From assembly GCA_051955535.1 (NCBI GenBank), contig JBQCGP010000071.1, forward strand, positions 1-64,000: a stretch of DNA of 64,000 nt, read 5' to 3'. The notes under the pieces were generated by a model. The model searched no databases, was not told the DNA's origin, and saw nothing but the letters and a program-made list of their open reading frames with translations. Of this stretch, positions 16,667 through 24,083 are shown in pieces; positions within the stretch are counted from its first letter, which is position 1; each line of letters begins with the position of its first letter. The DNA is from 13-2-20CM-68-14 sp051955535. GTDB lineage: Bacteria > Actinomycetota > Thermoleophilia > Gaiellales > Gaiellaceae. Position numbers and translations under genes: made by a program.

Positions 16667-18076
16667 GTGAGCGTAGGTGTGCATCTGGGGCACATCGAGC
16701 CCCGGCGTGCGCCCGGCCTGGAGCCCCTTCCGCTCGATACCTCCGTCTCCTCGCGTCTTCGGACCGCAGTCGGGTCGCCCGGCGCGGTTGCCGAGCTCGG
16801 CCGCTGGGTTCTCGTCGCGCTACCGGTGTTCTTGCTGTGCGCGGCGGCGGACGGCTCGGTCAGGTCGGTGCTGGCGCCGGCGGCGCTGTTCACCGTCGGC
16901 TGGCTGCTCGCGCTGCGCAGCGCATATCGAGGGATCCACTTCGTTTTTGGCTCGGCGATTCGGGCCGCCGTGGGTACGGCGGTCGGGCTCGTCGCCGTTT
17001 CGGCACTCGATTTCTGGCTCGGGCGACCCGTGCCGGCGCCGACGCTGATTGCCTGTGCGGTCTCGATCTTCGCGCTCGCGGCAATCTGGGAGAGCGTCTG
17101 CCAGCGGGTGATAGGGCGGCGGCGGCGCGTCCTGATCATCGGCACGGGGAGCTCCGCATGGGAAGTCGTCGACGCGGTGCGGCGGTCGGAGGGGATGCGC
17201 TTCTCGGTCCTCGGCGCGGTGGGCGAGGGCCGACCCGACGAGCCGATCGCCGGCGCCCCGACGCTCGGGACGATCGCCGACCTGAAGGGCATCGTCGAGA
17301 GCTACCGGCCCGATCTCGTCGTTCTCGCCGACGACGAGGCACAGGAACAGGCGCTGAACCGGCTGCTCGAGACGCGAAACGGGAGCTTCAAGGTCGCCAC
17401 GGTCGCGAGCTTCTTCGAGTACGCATTCGGGCGAGTGCCGCTGCGCTGCCTGCCGCCGTCGTGGTTCTTGAGCATCTTGCATCTCCGGCAGCGGCCGTAC
17501 TCGAGATTCGCGAAGCGCGCCTTCGACGTCGTCGTCGCGTCGATCTGCCTTGTCGCGACGGCGCCGATCTCGGCAGTCGTCGCCGGGCTCGTGCGGCTGA
17601 GCCCCGGCCCGATCATCTACCGCCAAGTCCGGGTCGGGCAGGGCGGCAAGCCGTTCACGATGTACAAGTTCCGGACGATGCGAGCCGACGCGGAGGCCGA
17701 AGGTGCGCTGTTCACCGCAGAGCGCGATCCCCGGATGACGCGCGTCGGCCGCTTCGTCCGGATGACCCATCTCGACGAGCTGCCTCAATTGTGGGACGTC
17801 CTCAAGGGCGACATGTCGATCGTCGGCCCGCGCCCCGAGCGGCCGGAGTTCTTGCCGATGCTCGAAGGGGCGGTGCCGTACTTCACGCGGCGCCTTCTCG
17901 TCAAGCCCGGGATCACGGGCTGGGCTCAGCTGCGCTCCGACTATGCGTGCGACTGCGACAGCGCCGCCGACAAGCTCTCGTACGACCTCTGGTACCTGCG
18001 GAACCGCAACCTGCTGGTCGACCTCGCGATCTGCGCGAAGACGTTCACGTCGATCGTGCTCAGACCGGGGCGGTGA
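16667..18076 (+). CDS. Polyprenyl glycosylphosphotransferase (initiating sugar transferase)
   Basis: 469 residues from GTG 16667; an upstream in-frame TTG at 16652 would place the ribosome site inside the gene. Four N-terminal membrane helices are followed by a nucleotide-binding-like domain (RRVLIIGTGSSAWEVVDAV). A membrane re-entrant helix (A-F-D-V-V-V-A-S-I-C-L) comes next, then the catalytic domain with Y-R-Q-V-R-V-G, Y-K-F-R-T-M, H-L-D-E-L-P-Q-L-W, M-S-I-V-G-P-R-P-E-R-P and K-P-G-I-T-G-W-A-Q. This is the WbaP/WcaJ family, which transfers sugar-1-phosphate from a UDP-sugar to undecaprenyl phosphate and so starts each repeat unit. It completes the Wzy-dependent pathway set in this region; no flippase (Wzx) gene is seen in the window. 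Confidence 0.92.
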   Translation: MSVGVHLGHIEPRRAPGLEPLPLDTSVSSRLRTAVGSPGAVAELGRWVLVALPVFLLCAAADGSVRSVLAPAALFTVGWLLALRSAYRGIHFVFGSAIRAAVGTAVGLVAVSALDFWLGRPVPAPTLIACAVSIFALAAIWESVCQRVIGRRRRVLIIGTGSSAWEVVDAVRRSEGMRFSVLGAVGEGRPDEPIAGAPTLGTIADLKGIVESYRPDLVVLADDEAQEQALNRLLETRNGSFKVATVASFFEYAFGRVPLRCLPPSWFLSILHLRQRPYSRFAKRAFDVVVASICLVATAPISAVVAGLVRLSPGPIIYRQVRVGQGGKPFTMYKFRTMRADAEAEGALFTAERDPRMTRVGRFVRMTHLDELPQLWDVLKGDMSIVGPRPERPEFLPMLEGAVPYFTRRLLVKPGITGWAQLRSDYACDCDSAADKLSYDLWYLRNRNLLVDLAICAKTFTSIVLRPGR

Positions 18077-18085
18077 GCCGCCGGC

Positions 18086-18277
18086 TCAGATGAGACCGAG
18101 CAGATAACCGACGAGGAGCCAGACTCCGAAGAGGGCCGCGAGCACCCAGAGCAGGAACGCCGACTCGCTGACAGGGAGCCACTTCAGCTCGACGTACGCG
18201 AACGAGAACCGGCCTCGGTGGCTGACCGGCTCCTTCGCCTCGTCGAGCCTCGTCTGGAGATCCGCGTCGTCCGTCAT
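18086..18277 (-). CDS. Small single-helix membrane protein
   Basis: 63 residues from ATG 18277, which has a G-rich sequence (GGGGCGG) just upstream; a TTG at 18286 would add three residues. A charged N-terminal half (T-D-D-A-D-L-Q-T-R-L-D-E-A) leads to a moderately hydrophobic stretch and one strong membrane helix (AFLLWVLAALFGVWLLVGYL). No family recognised. It converges on the sugar transferase gene with nine bases between stop codons. Confidence 0.55.
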   Translation of the reverse strand: MTDDADLQTRLDEAKEPVSHRGRFSFAYVELKWLPVSESAFLLWVLAALFGVWLLVGYLLGLI

Positions 18278-18377
18278 CCGCCCCAAGGAGTGTAGCTCCG
18301 CCGGGCAGCGGATCTAGAGCCCCGACCTCAGCGTCGGGCGCAGATTGCGACCTTGTCACCCGTGGGAGGATCCGCGA

Positions 18378-18854
18378 GTGCAGGAAGCGCTGTTCCGGAT
18401 CCGCCCTGCGGGCGAGGATGACCGGCTCCCGCTTGCGGTCTTGTTCGCCGCAGTCGCCGAGGAGCGCGACGGGATCGCAACCGAGCCGCCCGTTGACGTC
18501 GAGGCGCGCGCGGCAAGTTGGACGGTCGACGGGACACTCGTCGCGGTCGCCGGAGAGGAGCTGATCGGCTCGTTGGTCGTCGAGCCGAGTCGGCACGGCT
18601 TCGGAGAGATCGGTATGGCCGTCGCGCATGAGTGGCGCGGACGCGGCGTCGGCTCGGCACTTCTGGCGGCCGCGATCGAGTGGGCACGTGACCGCGGCCT
18701 GCACAAGCTCAGCCTCGGAGTCTTCGCGCACAACACCGCCGCGATCGAGCTCTACCGTAAGTTCGGCTTCATCGAGGAGGGCCGACGCATCAAGCAGTAC
18801 CGGCGCACGAGCGGTGAGCTCTGGGACTGCATCGAGATGGGGCTGCTGCTCTGA
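18378..18854 (+). CDS. GNAT family N-acetyltransferase
   Basis: 158 residues from the GTG at 18378, seven bases behind the ribosome site GGGAGGA (18364-18370). The acetyl-CoA loop is seen as VAHEWRGRGVGSALLAAAIE (motif A, R-G-x-G-x-G/A), followed by K-L-S-L-G-V-F-A-H-N-T-A-A-I-E-L-Y-R-K-F-G-F (motif B), typical of RimI-like and small-molecule acetyltransferases. The substrate is not predictable. Downstream, the PRC-barrel gene follows within 50 bases on the same strand. Confidence 0.88.
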   Translation: MQEALFRIRPAGEDDRLPLAVLFAAVAEERDGIATEPPVDVEARAASWTVDGTLVAVAGEELIGSLVVEPSRHGFGEIGMAVAHEWRGRGVGSALLAAAIEWARDRGLHKLSLGVFAHNTAAIELYRKFGFIEEGRRIKQYRRTSGELWDCIEMGLLL

Positions 18855-18901
18855 GCTCGCCTGAAGAGCCGAGCGAGCAACTCTGGTCGTTCCCCCAGGG
18901 C

Positions 18902-19231
18902 ATGCTCGCGTCCGACGACAGCATCAAGGACTTCCAGGTGGAGGCGCGCGATGGGCACGCGGGGAAGGTCTCGTGGGCGAGCTATGCGCCCGGTGAGAGC
19001 TATCTCGTCGTCAGTCGCTTGCACCGGCTCCACGAAGTGCACCACGTCGTTCCGGCTGGGGCGGTGGAGAAGATCAGCACGTCTGAACGGAAAGTGTGGC
19101 TCCGTGTGAACCGTGCTCAGGTCGAGGAAGCACCCGAGCATCACGATCGGGCTGCGCCGCTCGATTACTCAACCGTCGATGCGCTCGAGAGCGCCACGGC
19201 AACATGGGGCCTCGGAGGAGACATGTTCTGA
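18902..19231 (+). CDS. PRC-barrel-like protein
   Basis: 109 residues from ATG 18902; the frame stays open upstream for at least 17 codons but lacks ATG/GTG/TTG there. The core I-K-D-F-Q-V-E-A-R-D-G-H-A-G-K-V, then S-Y-L-V-V and V-P-A-G-A-V-E-K-I, fits the short PRC-barrel proteins common in actinobacteria. PRC barrels are small beta domains found in photosynthetic reaction-centre H subunits and RimM; the free-standing ones have no settled function. The Trp/Gly motif usual before the second strand (x-x-W-I-F-G) is replaced by R-L-H-R-L-H-E-V-H-H. Confidence 0.65.
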   Translation: MLASDDSIKDFQVEARDGHAGKVSWASYAPGESYLVVSRLHRLHEVHHVVPAGAVEKISTSERKVWLRVNRAQVEEAPEHHDRAAPLDYSTVDALESATATWGLGGDMF

Positions 19232-19249
19232 GGTGGGCGAGCGTAACCT

Positions 19250-19687
19250 GTGACGGTGGTGGGGCTGCCGGCGCGAATCAACGCGGTCACGCTTGCCTGC
19301 CGCGACATCGACCGAATGGCGGCGTTCTATCGCCAGTTCGGCTGGCCGGAAGCGCCGACCAGCGTTCCCGAGCACGTCGTCTTCCAATGTTCGAACGGCG
19401 TCGTGCTAGGGCTGTTCTCGGAGACGCGGTTCGAAGGCCAGTTCGCAAACGTCGGTTCCGGATTTCCCGGCTTTACGCTCACGATTCACTGCGAGGACGA
19501 GCCGACCGTCGTCAAAGCGCATGAGTCTCTTCGCGAGTTCGCGGACGTCGGGGAACTGGACGTCGAGCCGACACGATCGGGGTGGGGCTACGGCTTCGGC
19601 TTCCGCGATCCGGAAGGGAATGTTTGGGGCGTCGCGGTCAAGTACGGCTCCGAATTGGACGACCGCGGCGGATTCGTATACCCCTGA
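19250..19687 (+). CDS. VOC superfamily (glyoxalase-like) protein
   Basis: About 145 residues forming one vicinal-oxygen-chelate module pair: A-V-T-L-A-C-R-D-I-D-R-M-A-A-F-Y-R at the N-terminus and G-Y-G-F-G-F-R-D-P-E-G-N-V-W near the C-terminus. The second segment supplies the usual Asp-Pro-x-Gly-Asn turn. These proteins include dioxygenases, glyoxalases and antibiotic-binding proteins; the metal ligands are incomplete by eye, so the activity is open. GTG codons stand at 19250, 19256 and 19259. A TAACCT -10-like box at 19244-19249 leaves six bases to GTG 19256, which suggests a leaderless start there rather than at 19250. Confidence 0.8.
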   Translation: MTVVGLPARINAVTLACRDIDRMAAFYRQFGWPEAPTSVPEHVVFQCSNGVVLGLFSETRFEGQFANVGSGFPGFTLTIHCEDEPTVVKAHESLREFADVGELDVEPTRSGWGYGFGFRDPEGNVWGVAVKYGSELDDRGGFVYP

Positions 19688-19724
19688 GCGCCGTAATCTC
19701 AATCGCAGCCACGCCGTCGCGTAG

Positions 19725-20108
19725 CTACTTTTCTTCGTGCTGCACTGCGCCCTCGACGGGCGGTATCCAACTCTCGCGCCGCTTCACCCAGATCTCGTCT
19801 ACAGGTTTCAGCTCGAAGGGCGCCTCGTCCAGACTTCCGATCCGGATCTCGATGAGCGCGCCGTCGGGGTCGGATGTGTCAAGGAGCCGAGACCCACAGT
19901 GGGGGCAGAAGCCGCGGCCGTCATAGCTCGAGATCTCGCCGCTCATTTCAAACGCCTCGACAGGCCACACCGCATACACACTGAACGCGCTGCCAGACTC
20001 TTTTCTGCAATCCGCGCAGTGGCAACGCCTGACATGCACAGGGTCACCGCGAACGCTGTAGCGGATCGCCCCGCACAGACATCCGCCCGTGCGTACTCCT
20101 ACCTCCAC
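19725..20108 (-). CDS. GFA (CENP-V/GFA domain) family protein
   Basis: 127 residues. The zinc sites are clear: G-G-C-L-C-G-A-I at the start, C-H-C-A-D-C-R-K-E-S-G near residue 30, and F-C-P-H-C-G-S-R-L near residue 68. This is the glutathione-dependent formaldehyde-activating (Gfa) fold, a carbon-sulfur lyase-like scaffold; most members outside proteobacteria have unproven function. The GTG start at 20108 has no ribosome site in front but a TAGCAT box (20115-20120 on the reverse strand) six bases upstream, consistent with a leaderless message. Confidence 0.85.
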   Translation of the reverse strand: MEVGVRTGGCLCGAIRYSVRGDPVHVRRCHCADCRKESGSAFSVYAVWPVEAFEMSGEISSYDGRGFCPHCGSRLLDTSDPDGALIEIRIGSLDEAPFELKPVDEIWVKRRESWIPPVEGAVQHEEK

Positions 20109-20148
20109 GCGCGGATGCTACGGACGACTGCTGTGGGCGGTGGGTCCG

Positions 20149-20985
20149 CTACCCCGCTGCGGCCTCTGAAGGCTCGGGGAGCATCTCCTCGATCTCTCGG
20201 TCAACATTGAAGCCGCGCATCTCCTCGAAGTCGGGTGGATATTCGCGTGGCGGGTCAACGGCCAAGCCGGCAGCGCGGGCTTCGTCGCGTATGCCCTCGC
20301 GGGACAACGCGTCGGCCACAGCCGCGTGGAGCGAGCGTAGGTAGGAGAGATCGGCCTCCGCGATGCTCAGAGCGTCAAGGGCTTGAAGAGGCGGCCCGTG
20401 TCCGGGAATCACGGTTTCCGGCGGGTCTTCGCGAAGCATCTCGATCAACCCGGCAAGCGCCATCCGATAGGCAGAAGGAGAGGTCCCGAATGGGAACTCA
20501 ACGGCGGACAGGTAGTCGCCCACGATCAGCAGCCCCTGGTCGCGGAGACGAAAGCCACTGCCGTCCGCGGTGTGGCCCACAAGCGCGAACGTCTCGACGA
20601 CGAACGGACCGAGCGCAACCGCCAAACCCCGCCTGAACGTTTGGTCGACACGTGGAGAACCCGCCGGGGCAAAGCCGTAGTGCTCAGCAGCGCGCCGGAC
20701 AGACTGGTCGGCCTTGCCACTCGCAACCTTTTCAGCCGTCTCCTCGCCCATCGCGACTTCAGCATCGGGAAACCCGCCGATGCCGCAGACGTGATCCCAA
20801 TCCCCATGCGTGATCAACACATGCCGGACCGGCGAGCCAAGCTCCGTTGCTCGGCGACCTATCCCAGCGACCTCGTCCGCTGAGATCGCCGGGTCCACGG
20901 CCAGCGACTCACCGTCGGCGAACACCAGCAATGACGTGGTCTTCCAGAGGAAACCCTCGAAGCGTTCCCATTCAAGCGTCGCCAC
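20149..20985 (-). CDS. MBL-fold metallohydrolase
   Basis: 278 residues with a metallo-beta-lactamase fold: L-L-V-F-A-D-G-E-S-L-A-V-D-P for the first strands, ITHGDWDHVCG for the metal motif, A-L-V-G-H-T-A-D-G-S, I-V-G-D-Y-L-S, and V-I-P-G-H-G-P-P. The canonical H-x-H-x-D-H is read here as H-G-D-W-D-H, so the second His is replaced by Asp. The other ligands (His in GHT, Asp in GDY, His in PGHG) are intact, so a metal-dependent hydrolase is still likely. The GTG start at 20985 lacks an obvious ribosome site. It neighbours the GFA gene on the same strand but 40 bases apart. Confidence 0.85.
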   Translation of the reverse strand: MATLEWERFEGFLWKTTSLLVFADGESLAVDPAISADEVAGIGRRATELGSPVRHVLITHGDWDHVCGIGGFPDAEVAMGEETAEKVASGKADQSVRRAAEHYGFAPAGSPRVDQTFRRGLAVALGPFVVETFALVGHTADGSGFRLRDQGLLIVGDYLSAVEFPFGTSPSAYRMALAGLIEMLREDPPETVIPGHGPPLQALDALSIAEADLSYLRSLHAAVADALSREGIRDEARAAGLAVDPPREYPPDFEEMRGFNVDREIEEMLPEPSEAAAG

Positions 20986-21035
20986 GCTGTCATCTCAACA
21001 GATCCGCGCTCTCCGATTGAGAGACTCTGTCCTAC

Positions 21036-21665
21036 ATGCCGGAGATCGAGACGCCGCACGGGCCGGCTCGGACGCACCTGCACACTGTCGATGAACCTCT
21101 CGGTGCGCTCGTGCTCGGACACGGGGCGGGCGGCGGCGTCCAGGCGCCAGACCTCGTCGCAGCCACGAAGGCCGCGAACGAGGACGGGTTCAGCGTCGCG
21201 CTCGTCGAGCAGCCCTACCGCGTCGCCGGGCGGCGGTCGCCCGCTCCGGCGAAGCAGCTCGAAGCCGTCTGGATCGCGGTTGTCTCCCATTTGAAGGCGA
21301 AAGAGCTCGCCGGGCTACCACTCGTCGTTGGCGGCCGCTCGCTCGGCGGCCGCGTCGCATGCAGGACGGTCGACGCCACCGAAGCCGTCGCGGTGCTCTG
21401 CCTCGCGTTCCCGCTCGAGCCACCGTCGCGTGCCGGCAAGCCTCGCCAGAGCCGCCTGGCCGAGCTCGAAGACGTCACAGTGCCGGTGCTCGTCGTTCAG
21501 GGCGAGCGCGATCCATTCGGGATGCCGCCTCCCGGTCCGTCGCGCGACGTCGTGAAGGTGCCTGGTGACCACGGCCTGAAGGCCGATCTCGACGCCGTGG
21601 CCGCAGCGGTGCGGGAGTGGCTGCCCAGCGTCGCCGGCGCGGCGGTTCCTTCTCAGCGACGGTAG
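21036..21665 (+). CDS. Alpha/beta hydrolase (KANL3/Tex30-like)
   Basis: 209 residues. The oxyanion region A-L-V-L-G-H-G-A-G-G, the nucleophile elbow G-G-R-S-L-G-G-R (Ser in G-x-S-x-G form), an acid near V-V-Q-G-E-R-D-P-F-G and the catalytic His in P-G-D-H-G-L-K form a complete catalytic triad. The short size and G-H-G-A-G-G motif match the small dienelactone-hydrolase/KANL3-Tex30 type of hydrolase. The substrate is unknown. The gene is monocistronic and ends at a strong hairpin shared with the converging MFS operon. Confidence 0.85.
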   Translation: MPEIETPHGPARTHLHTVDEPLGALVLGHGAGGGVQAPDLVAATKAANEDGFSVALVEQPYRVAGRRSPAPAKQLEAVWIAVVSHLKAKELAGLPLVVGGRSLGGRVACRTVDATEAVAVLCLAFPLEPPSRAGKPRQSRLAELEDVTVPVLVVQGERDPFGMPPPGPSRDVVKVPGDHGLKADLDAVAAAVREWLPSVAGAAVPSQRR

Positions 21666-21667
21666 AC

Positions 21668-21697
21668 GGTGGGGGCGGCCCGAAGACCGCCCCCACC
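21668..21697. terminator. Bidirectional hairpin terminator
   Basis: A perfect 11-bp inverted repeat, GGTGGGGGCGG and CCGCCCCCACC, with an 8-base loop sits between the converging hydrolase and MFS-operon ends. There is no T tract, but position and strength favour termination in both directions. Confidence 0.75.
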
Positions 21698-21702
21698 GCC
21701 TG

Positions 21703-21885
21703 TCAGCGTCCTGAGAGGGTTGCCGGCACGGCGAGCTCGGCGAGCCGGCTCTTCAGCCGGTCGAGCTCGGCGGTGTGCTCGTCGAGCTCAGCCGCGCTGG
21801 CACCGCGCTGCCTGAGGATCTCGCGGACGAGTACGAGCCCTCTGATGTGCAGCAGCAGGTCGTCAATCTCGCTGGCGATCATCAA
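21703..21885 (-). CDS. Small helical protein coupled to the MFS transporter
   Basis: 60 residues, almost all predicted helix: E-I-D-D-L-L-L-H-I-R-G-L-V-L-V-R-E-I-L, then a heptad-like segment S-A-A-E-L-D-E-H-T-A-E-L-D-R-L-K-S-R-L that could form a short coiled coil. The ATG overlaps the transporter stop by four bases (ATGA), so it is translated with it. No membrane helix, no known family. It could be a regulatory or assembly partner of the exporter; this is inferred only from coupling. Confidence 0.6.
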   Translation of the reverse strand: MMIASEIDDLLLHIRGLVLVREILRQRGASAAELDEHTAELDRLKSRLAELAVPATLSGR

Positions 21886-23390
21886 GCGGCAACCTCCGCC
21901 GGAACGAGCTCCGGCTCATGAGCCGACTCCTCCTGGGGCGTTGCGGGATTCGACTCGACCAGCACCGCCGCTACCACCGCCCCGGCGACCGCGATCGCCG
22001 CCAGTACATAGAAGGCGATCGAGAAGCCGTGCGTCAATGCGGCTCCGCCGAGCGGTGAGGCGCCCGGATGCACGCCGAGGTAATTGGACGTTGCCGTCGT
22101 GGCGATCGTGGTGGCGACCGCGACGCCGATCGCTCCGCCGATCTGCTGCGACGTGTTGATCAGGCCCGAGGCAATTCCCGCGTCGGCCTGCCGCACGCCG
22201 GTCAGTCCGCCGATCGAGATCGGCACGAACGCGAGCGCGAGGCCGATCCCGCTGAGCAGGAACGCCGGGAACAGGTCGCTGAAGTAGTTCCCGTCCACGG
22301 GAAGCCGAGCGAACATCACCAGCGCCACGGCCGAGAGCGCCAGGCCCGCGGACAACACCCACCGAATCCCGAGGCGCGTGGTGAGCGCCTGGGCGACGGC
22401 CGAGAAGCTGATGACCGCCAGAGTCAGGGCGATGTAGGCGACGCCCGTCTTCAGCGCCGAGTAGTGCAGCACCTGCTGCATGTAGAGCGTCAGCAGGAAG
22501 AACTGCGAGAAGACCGCGCCGCCCATTAGCAGCCCGGTGATGTTCGAGGCGGTCAGCGTGCGCAGCCTGAAGATCCGCATCGGCAATAGCGGCGCCTTGG
22601 AGCGGAACTCGACGAGCACGAACGCCCCGATCAGCGCGGCCGACCCGATCAGCAGGCCGATCGTCTCCGCCGTGGCCCAGCCGTGCTGCGTCGCCCGCGT
22701 CAGCGCGTACACGAGCACCATCAGACCGCCGGTGATCGTCGCCGCGCCGGTGAAGTCGAAGCGGCGATGCCCGAGATCGGCCCGGCTCTCGCTCAGCAGG
22801 AACGGGCTTACCGCGAGCACGAGGATGCCCACCGGAACGTTGATGAAGAAGATCCACGACCAGCTCAGCGAGCTCGTCAGCGCGCCGCCGAGCAGCACGC
22901 CCGCTGCGCCGCCGCTCCCCGACGCGGCTCCCCAGATACCGAGCGCGAGGTTGCGCTCACGGCCTTCGCGGAAGGTCGTCATCAAAATCGACAGGGCCGC
23001 GGGTGACAGCAGCGCCGCTCCGAGACCCTGGAGCGAGCGAAACAGGATCAGCGAGCCCTCCGACCACGCGAGCCCGTCGAGGAGCGAGCTGACGGTGAAC
23101 AGCACGAGGCCGGCCATGAACAGACGCCGGCGGCCCAGCAGGTCGGCGAGCCGACCGCCGAGCAGCAGCACGCCGCCGAAGAAGATCGAGTAGGCCGTGA
23201 TCACCCACTGCAGGCTTGTCTCCGAGAAGTGGAGATCCGTCTTGATGGACGGCAGTGCCACGTTCACGATCGCGACGTCGAGGACGACCATGAACTGCGC
23301 CGCCACGATCACCGCGAGGCCGAGCCATCGTTTCCTATCGGCGGCCTCATGCAAATCGTCCGCCGACTGTGCAACAATTTCAGCACTCAT
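21882..23390 (-). CDS. MFS drug exporter, DHA2 (EmrB/QacA) family
   Basis: 502 residues with about fourteen membrane helices. Motif D1 is near M-V-V-L-D-V-A-I-V-N-V-A-L-P-S-I, motif A is G-G-R-L-A-D-L-L-G-R-R-R, and the long conserved helix 5 motif C-like segment has G-P..S-W-S-W-I-F-F-I-N-V-P-V-G. These mark the 14-TMS proton-coupled multidrug exporters. The N-terminus starts with ATG 23390 behind a GGAGGG site. A MarR-family gene lies divergently 72 bases away and a perfect palindrome sits at the exporter's promoter, so substrate-induced derepression is likely. Confidence 0.92.
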   Translation of the reverse strand: MSAEIVAQSADDLHEAADRKRWLGLAVIVAAQFMVVLDVAIVNVALPSIKTDLHFSETSLQWVITAYSIFFGGVLLLGGRLADLLGRRRLFMAGLVLFTVSSLLDGLAWSEGSLILFRSLQGLGAALLSPAALSILMTTFREGRERNLALGIWGAASGSGGAAGVLLGGALTSSLSWSWIFFINVPVGILVLAVSPFLLSESRADLGHRRFDFTGAATITGGLMVLVYALTRATQHGWATAETIGLLIGSAALIGAFVLVEFRSKAPLLPMRIFRLRTLTASNITGLLMGGAVFSQFFLLTLYMQQVLHYSALKTGVAYIALTLAVISFSAVAQALTTRLGIRWVLSAGLALSAVALVMFARLPVDGNYFSDLFPAFLLSGIGLALAFVPISIGGLTGVRQADAGIASGLINTSQQIGGAIGVAVATTIATTATSNYLGVHPGASPLGGAALTHGFSIAFYVLAAIAVAGAVVAAVLVESNPATPQEESAHEPELVPAEVAA

Positions 23391-23408
23391 TGATTTGCCC
23401 TCCAGATC

Positions 23409-23455
23409 GTTGACGGTGTCAACCGTATCACAAGTCCACGTTTTGGTGCTACACT
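23409..23455. promoter_or_regulatory. MarR operator candidate and divergent promoters
   Basis: GTTGAC-GGT-GTCAAC (23409-23423) is a perfect inverted repeat in the 72-base gap between the exporter and marR-type genes, 19 bases from the exporter start, where it would block that promoter. On the plus strand TACACT (23450-23455) ends seven bases before GTG 23463, and no Shine-Dalgarno sequence is present, so the regulator mRNA is probably leaderless. Confidence 0.55.
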
Positions 23456-23462
23456 AATTTTC

Positions 23463-23945
23463 GTGACTACTCAAGCAACCGAGATTCCGGCTCCTCCCTC
23501 CCGCGTCGCGAAGGAGTTGCTGGCGAACTCCGCGTTCCTGCTCGCGCGGCTCGGCTTCGCGTTCAAGGCAAGGGCGATCGAGGAGGTCGAGCGCGGCGGC
23601 TCGAGCCTCTACGACTACGGCGTTCTCGCGCTCCTCGCCGAGGAAGCCCGCGAGACGCAGGCGACAATCGCCGACGCGTTGAACGTCGACCGCAGCCAGA
23701 TGGTCGGGATCCTCGACTCGCTCGAGGAGCGCGAACTGATCGAGCGCCACCGCGACCCGAGCGACCGCCGGCGACACATCGTCAGCCTCACCTCCGAAGG
23801 TCGGGACGAGCTCGTCCGGCTGAGGAAGATCATCGGGGGCCTCGAGAAGGAGCTACTGGCGCCGCTCGACGCCGAGAGCCGCGAAACATTGCACCGGCTG
23901 CTGCTTCAGCTGGCCTGCTTCCACGACCCTCGCTGCGCGGCTTAG
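23463..23945 (+). CDS. MarR family transcriptional regulator
   Basis: 160 residues with the winged helix-turn-helix of MarR proteins: a dimerisation helix at the N-terminus, then Q-A-T-I-A-D-A-L-N-V-D-R-S-Q-M-V-G-I-L as helix-turn-helix, and the wing D-P-S-D-R-R-R-H-I-V-S-L-T (the D-x-R-x-R signature). It ends with a C-terminal helix for dimer contacts. Placed divergently from the DHA2 exporter with a palindrome between, it is the likely local repressor, released by a small-molecule ligand. Start GTG 23463 chosen because the -10 box leaves no room for an upstream leader. Confidence 0.9.
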   Translation: MTTQATEIPAPPSRVAKELLANSAFLLARLGFAFKARAIEEVERGGSSLYDYGVLALLAEEARETQATIADALNVDRSQMVGILDSLEERELIERHRDPSDRRRHIVSLTSEGRDELVRLRKIIGGLEKELLAPLDAESRETLHRLLLQLACFHDPRCAA

Positions 23946-23955
23946 CGTGCGCCCG

Positions 23956-23978
23956 CCCGGCCCGGTTCGCGGCCCGGG
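23956..23978 (+). terminator. Hairpin after the MarR gene
   Basis: CCCGG-C-CCG pairs with CGG-C-CCGGG around a GTTCG loop, with one C-C mismatch, eleven bases after the stop codon. No T tract follows, so this is a moderate call. Confidence 0.35.
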
Positions 23979-24021
23979 TGGTCGGTTCTCCTCTAACTAA
24001 CGAGCCGCTCGACAGTCCCAC

Positions 24022-24080
24022 TTGTGAGGGCAACAGCCGGTGTGGTACGAAAGCACTACCGGGTCTCGTCAGAAGGAGGA
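24022..24080 (+). promoter_or_regulatory. Promoter and RBS of the sugar ABC operon
   Basis: TTGTGA (24022-24027), 18-base spacer and TACGAA (24046-24051) predict a start near 24058; AGAAGGAGGAAAA (24071-24083) is a strong ribosome site. GGTA-N9-TACC (24045-24061) overlaps the -10 element and may be an operator, but no regulator gene is adjacent. Confidence 0.4.
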
Positions 24081-24083
24081 AAA

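Noticed and set aside
14814..16670. A 618-residue open frame on the plus strand across the deacetylase-kinase operon
   Set aside because: It is composed of Arg/Pro/Ala-rich sequence without any domain and lies opposite three genes with clear motifs and tight overlaps; high-GC codon bias produces such antisense frames.
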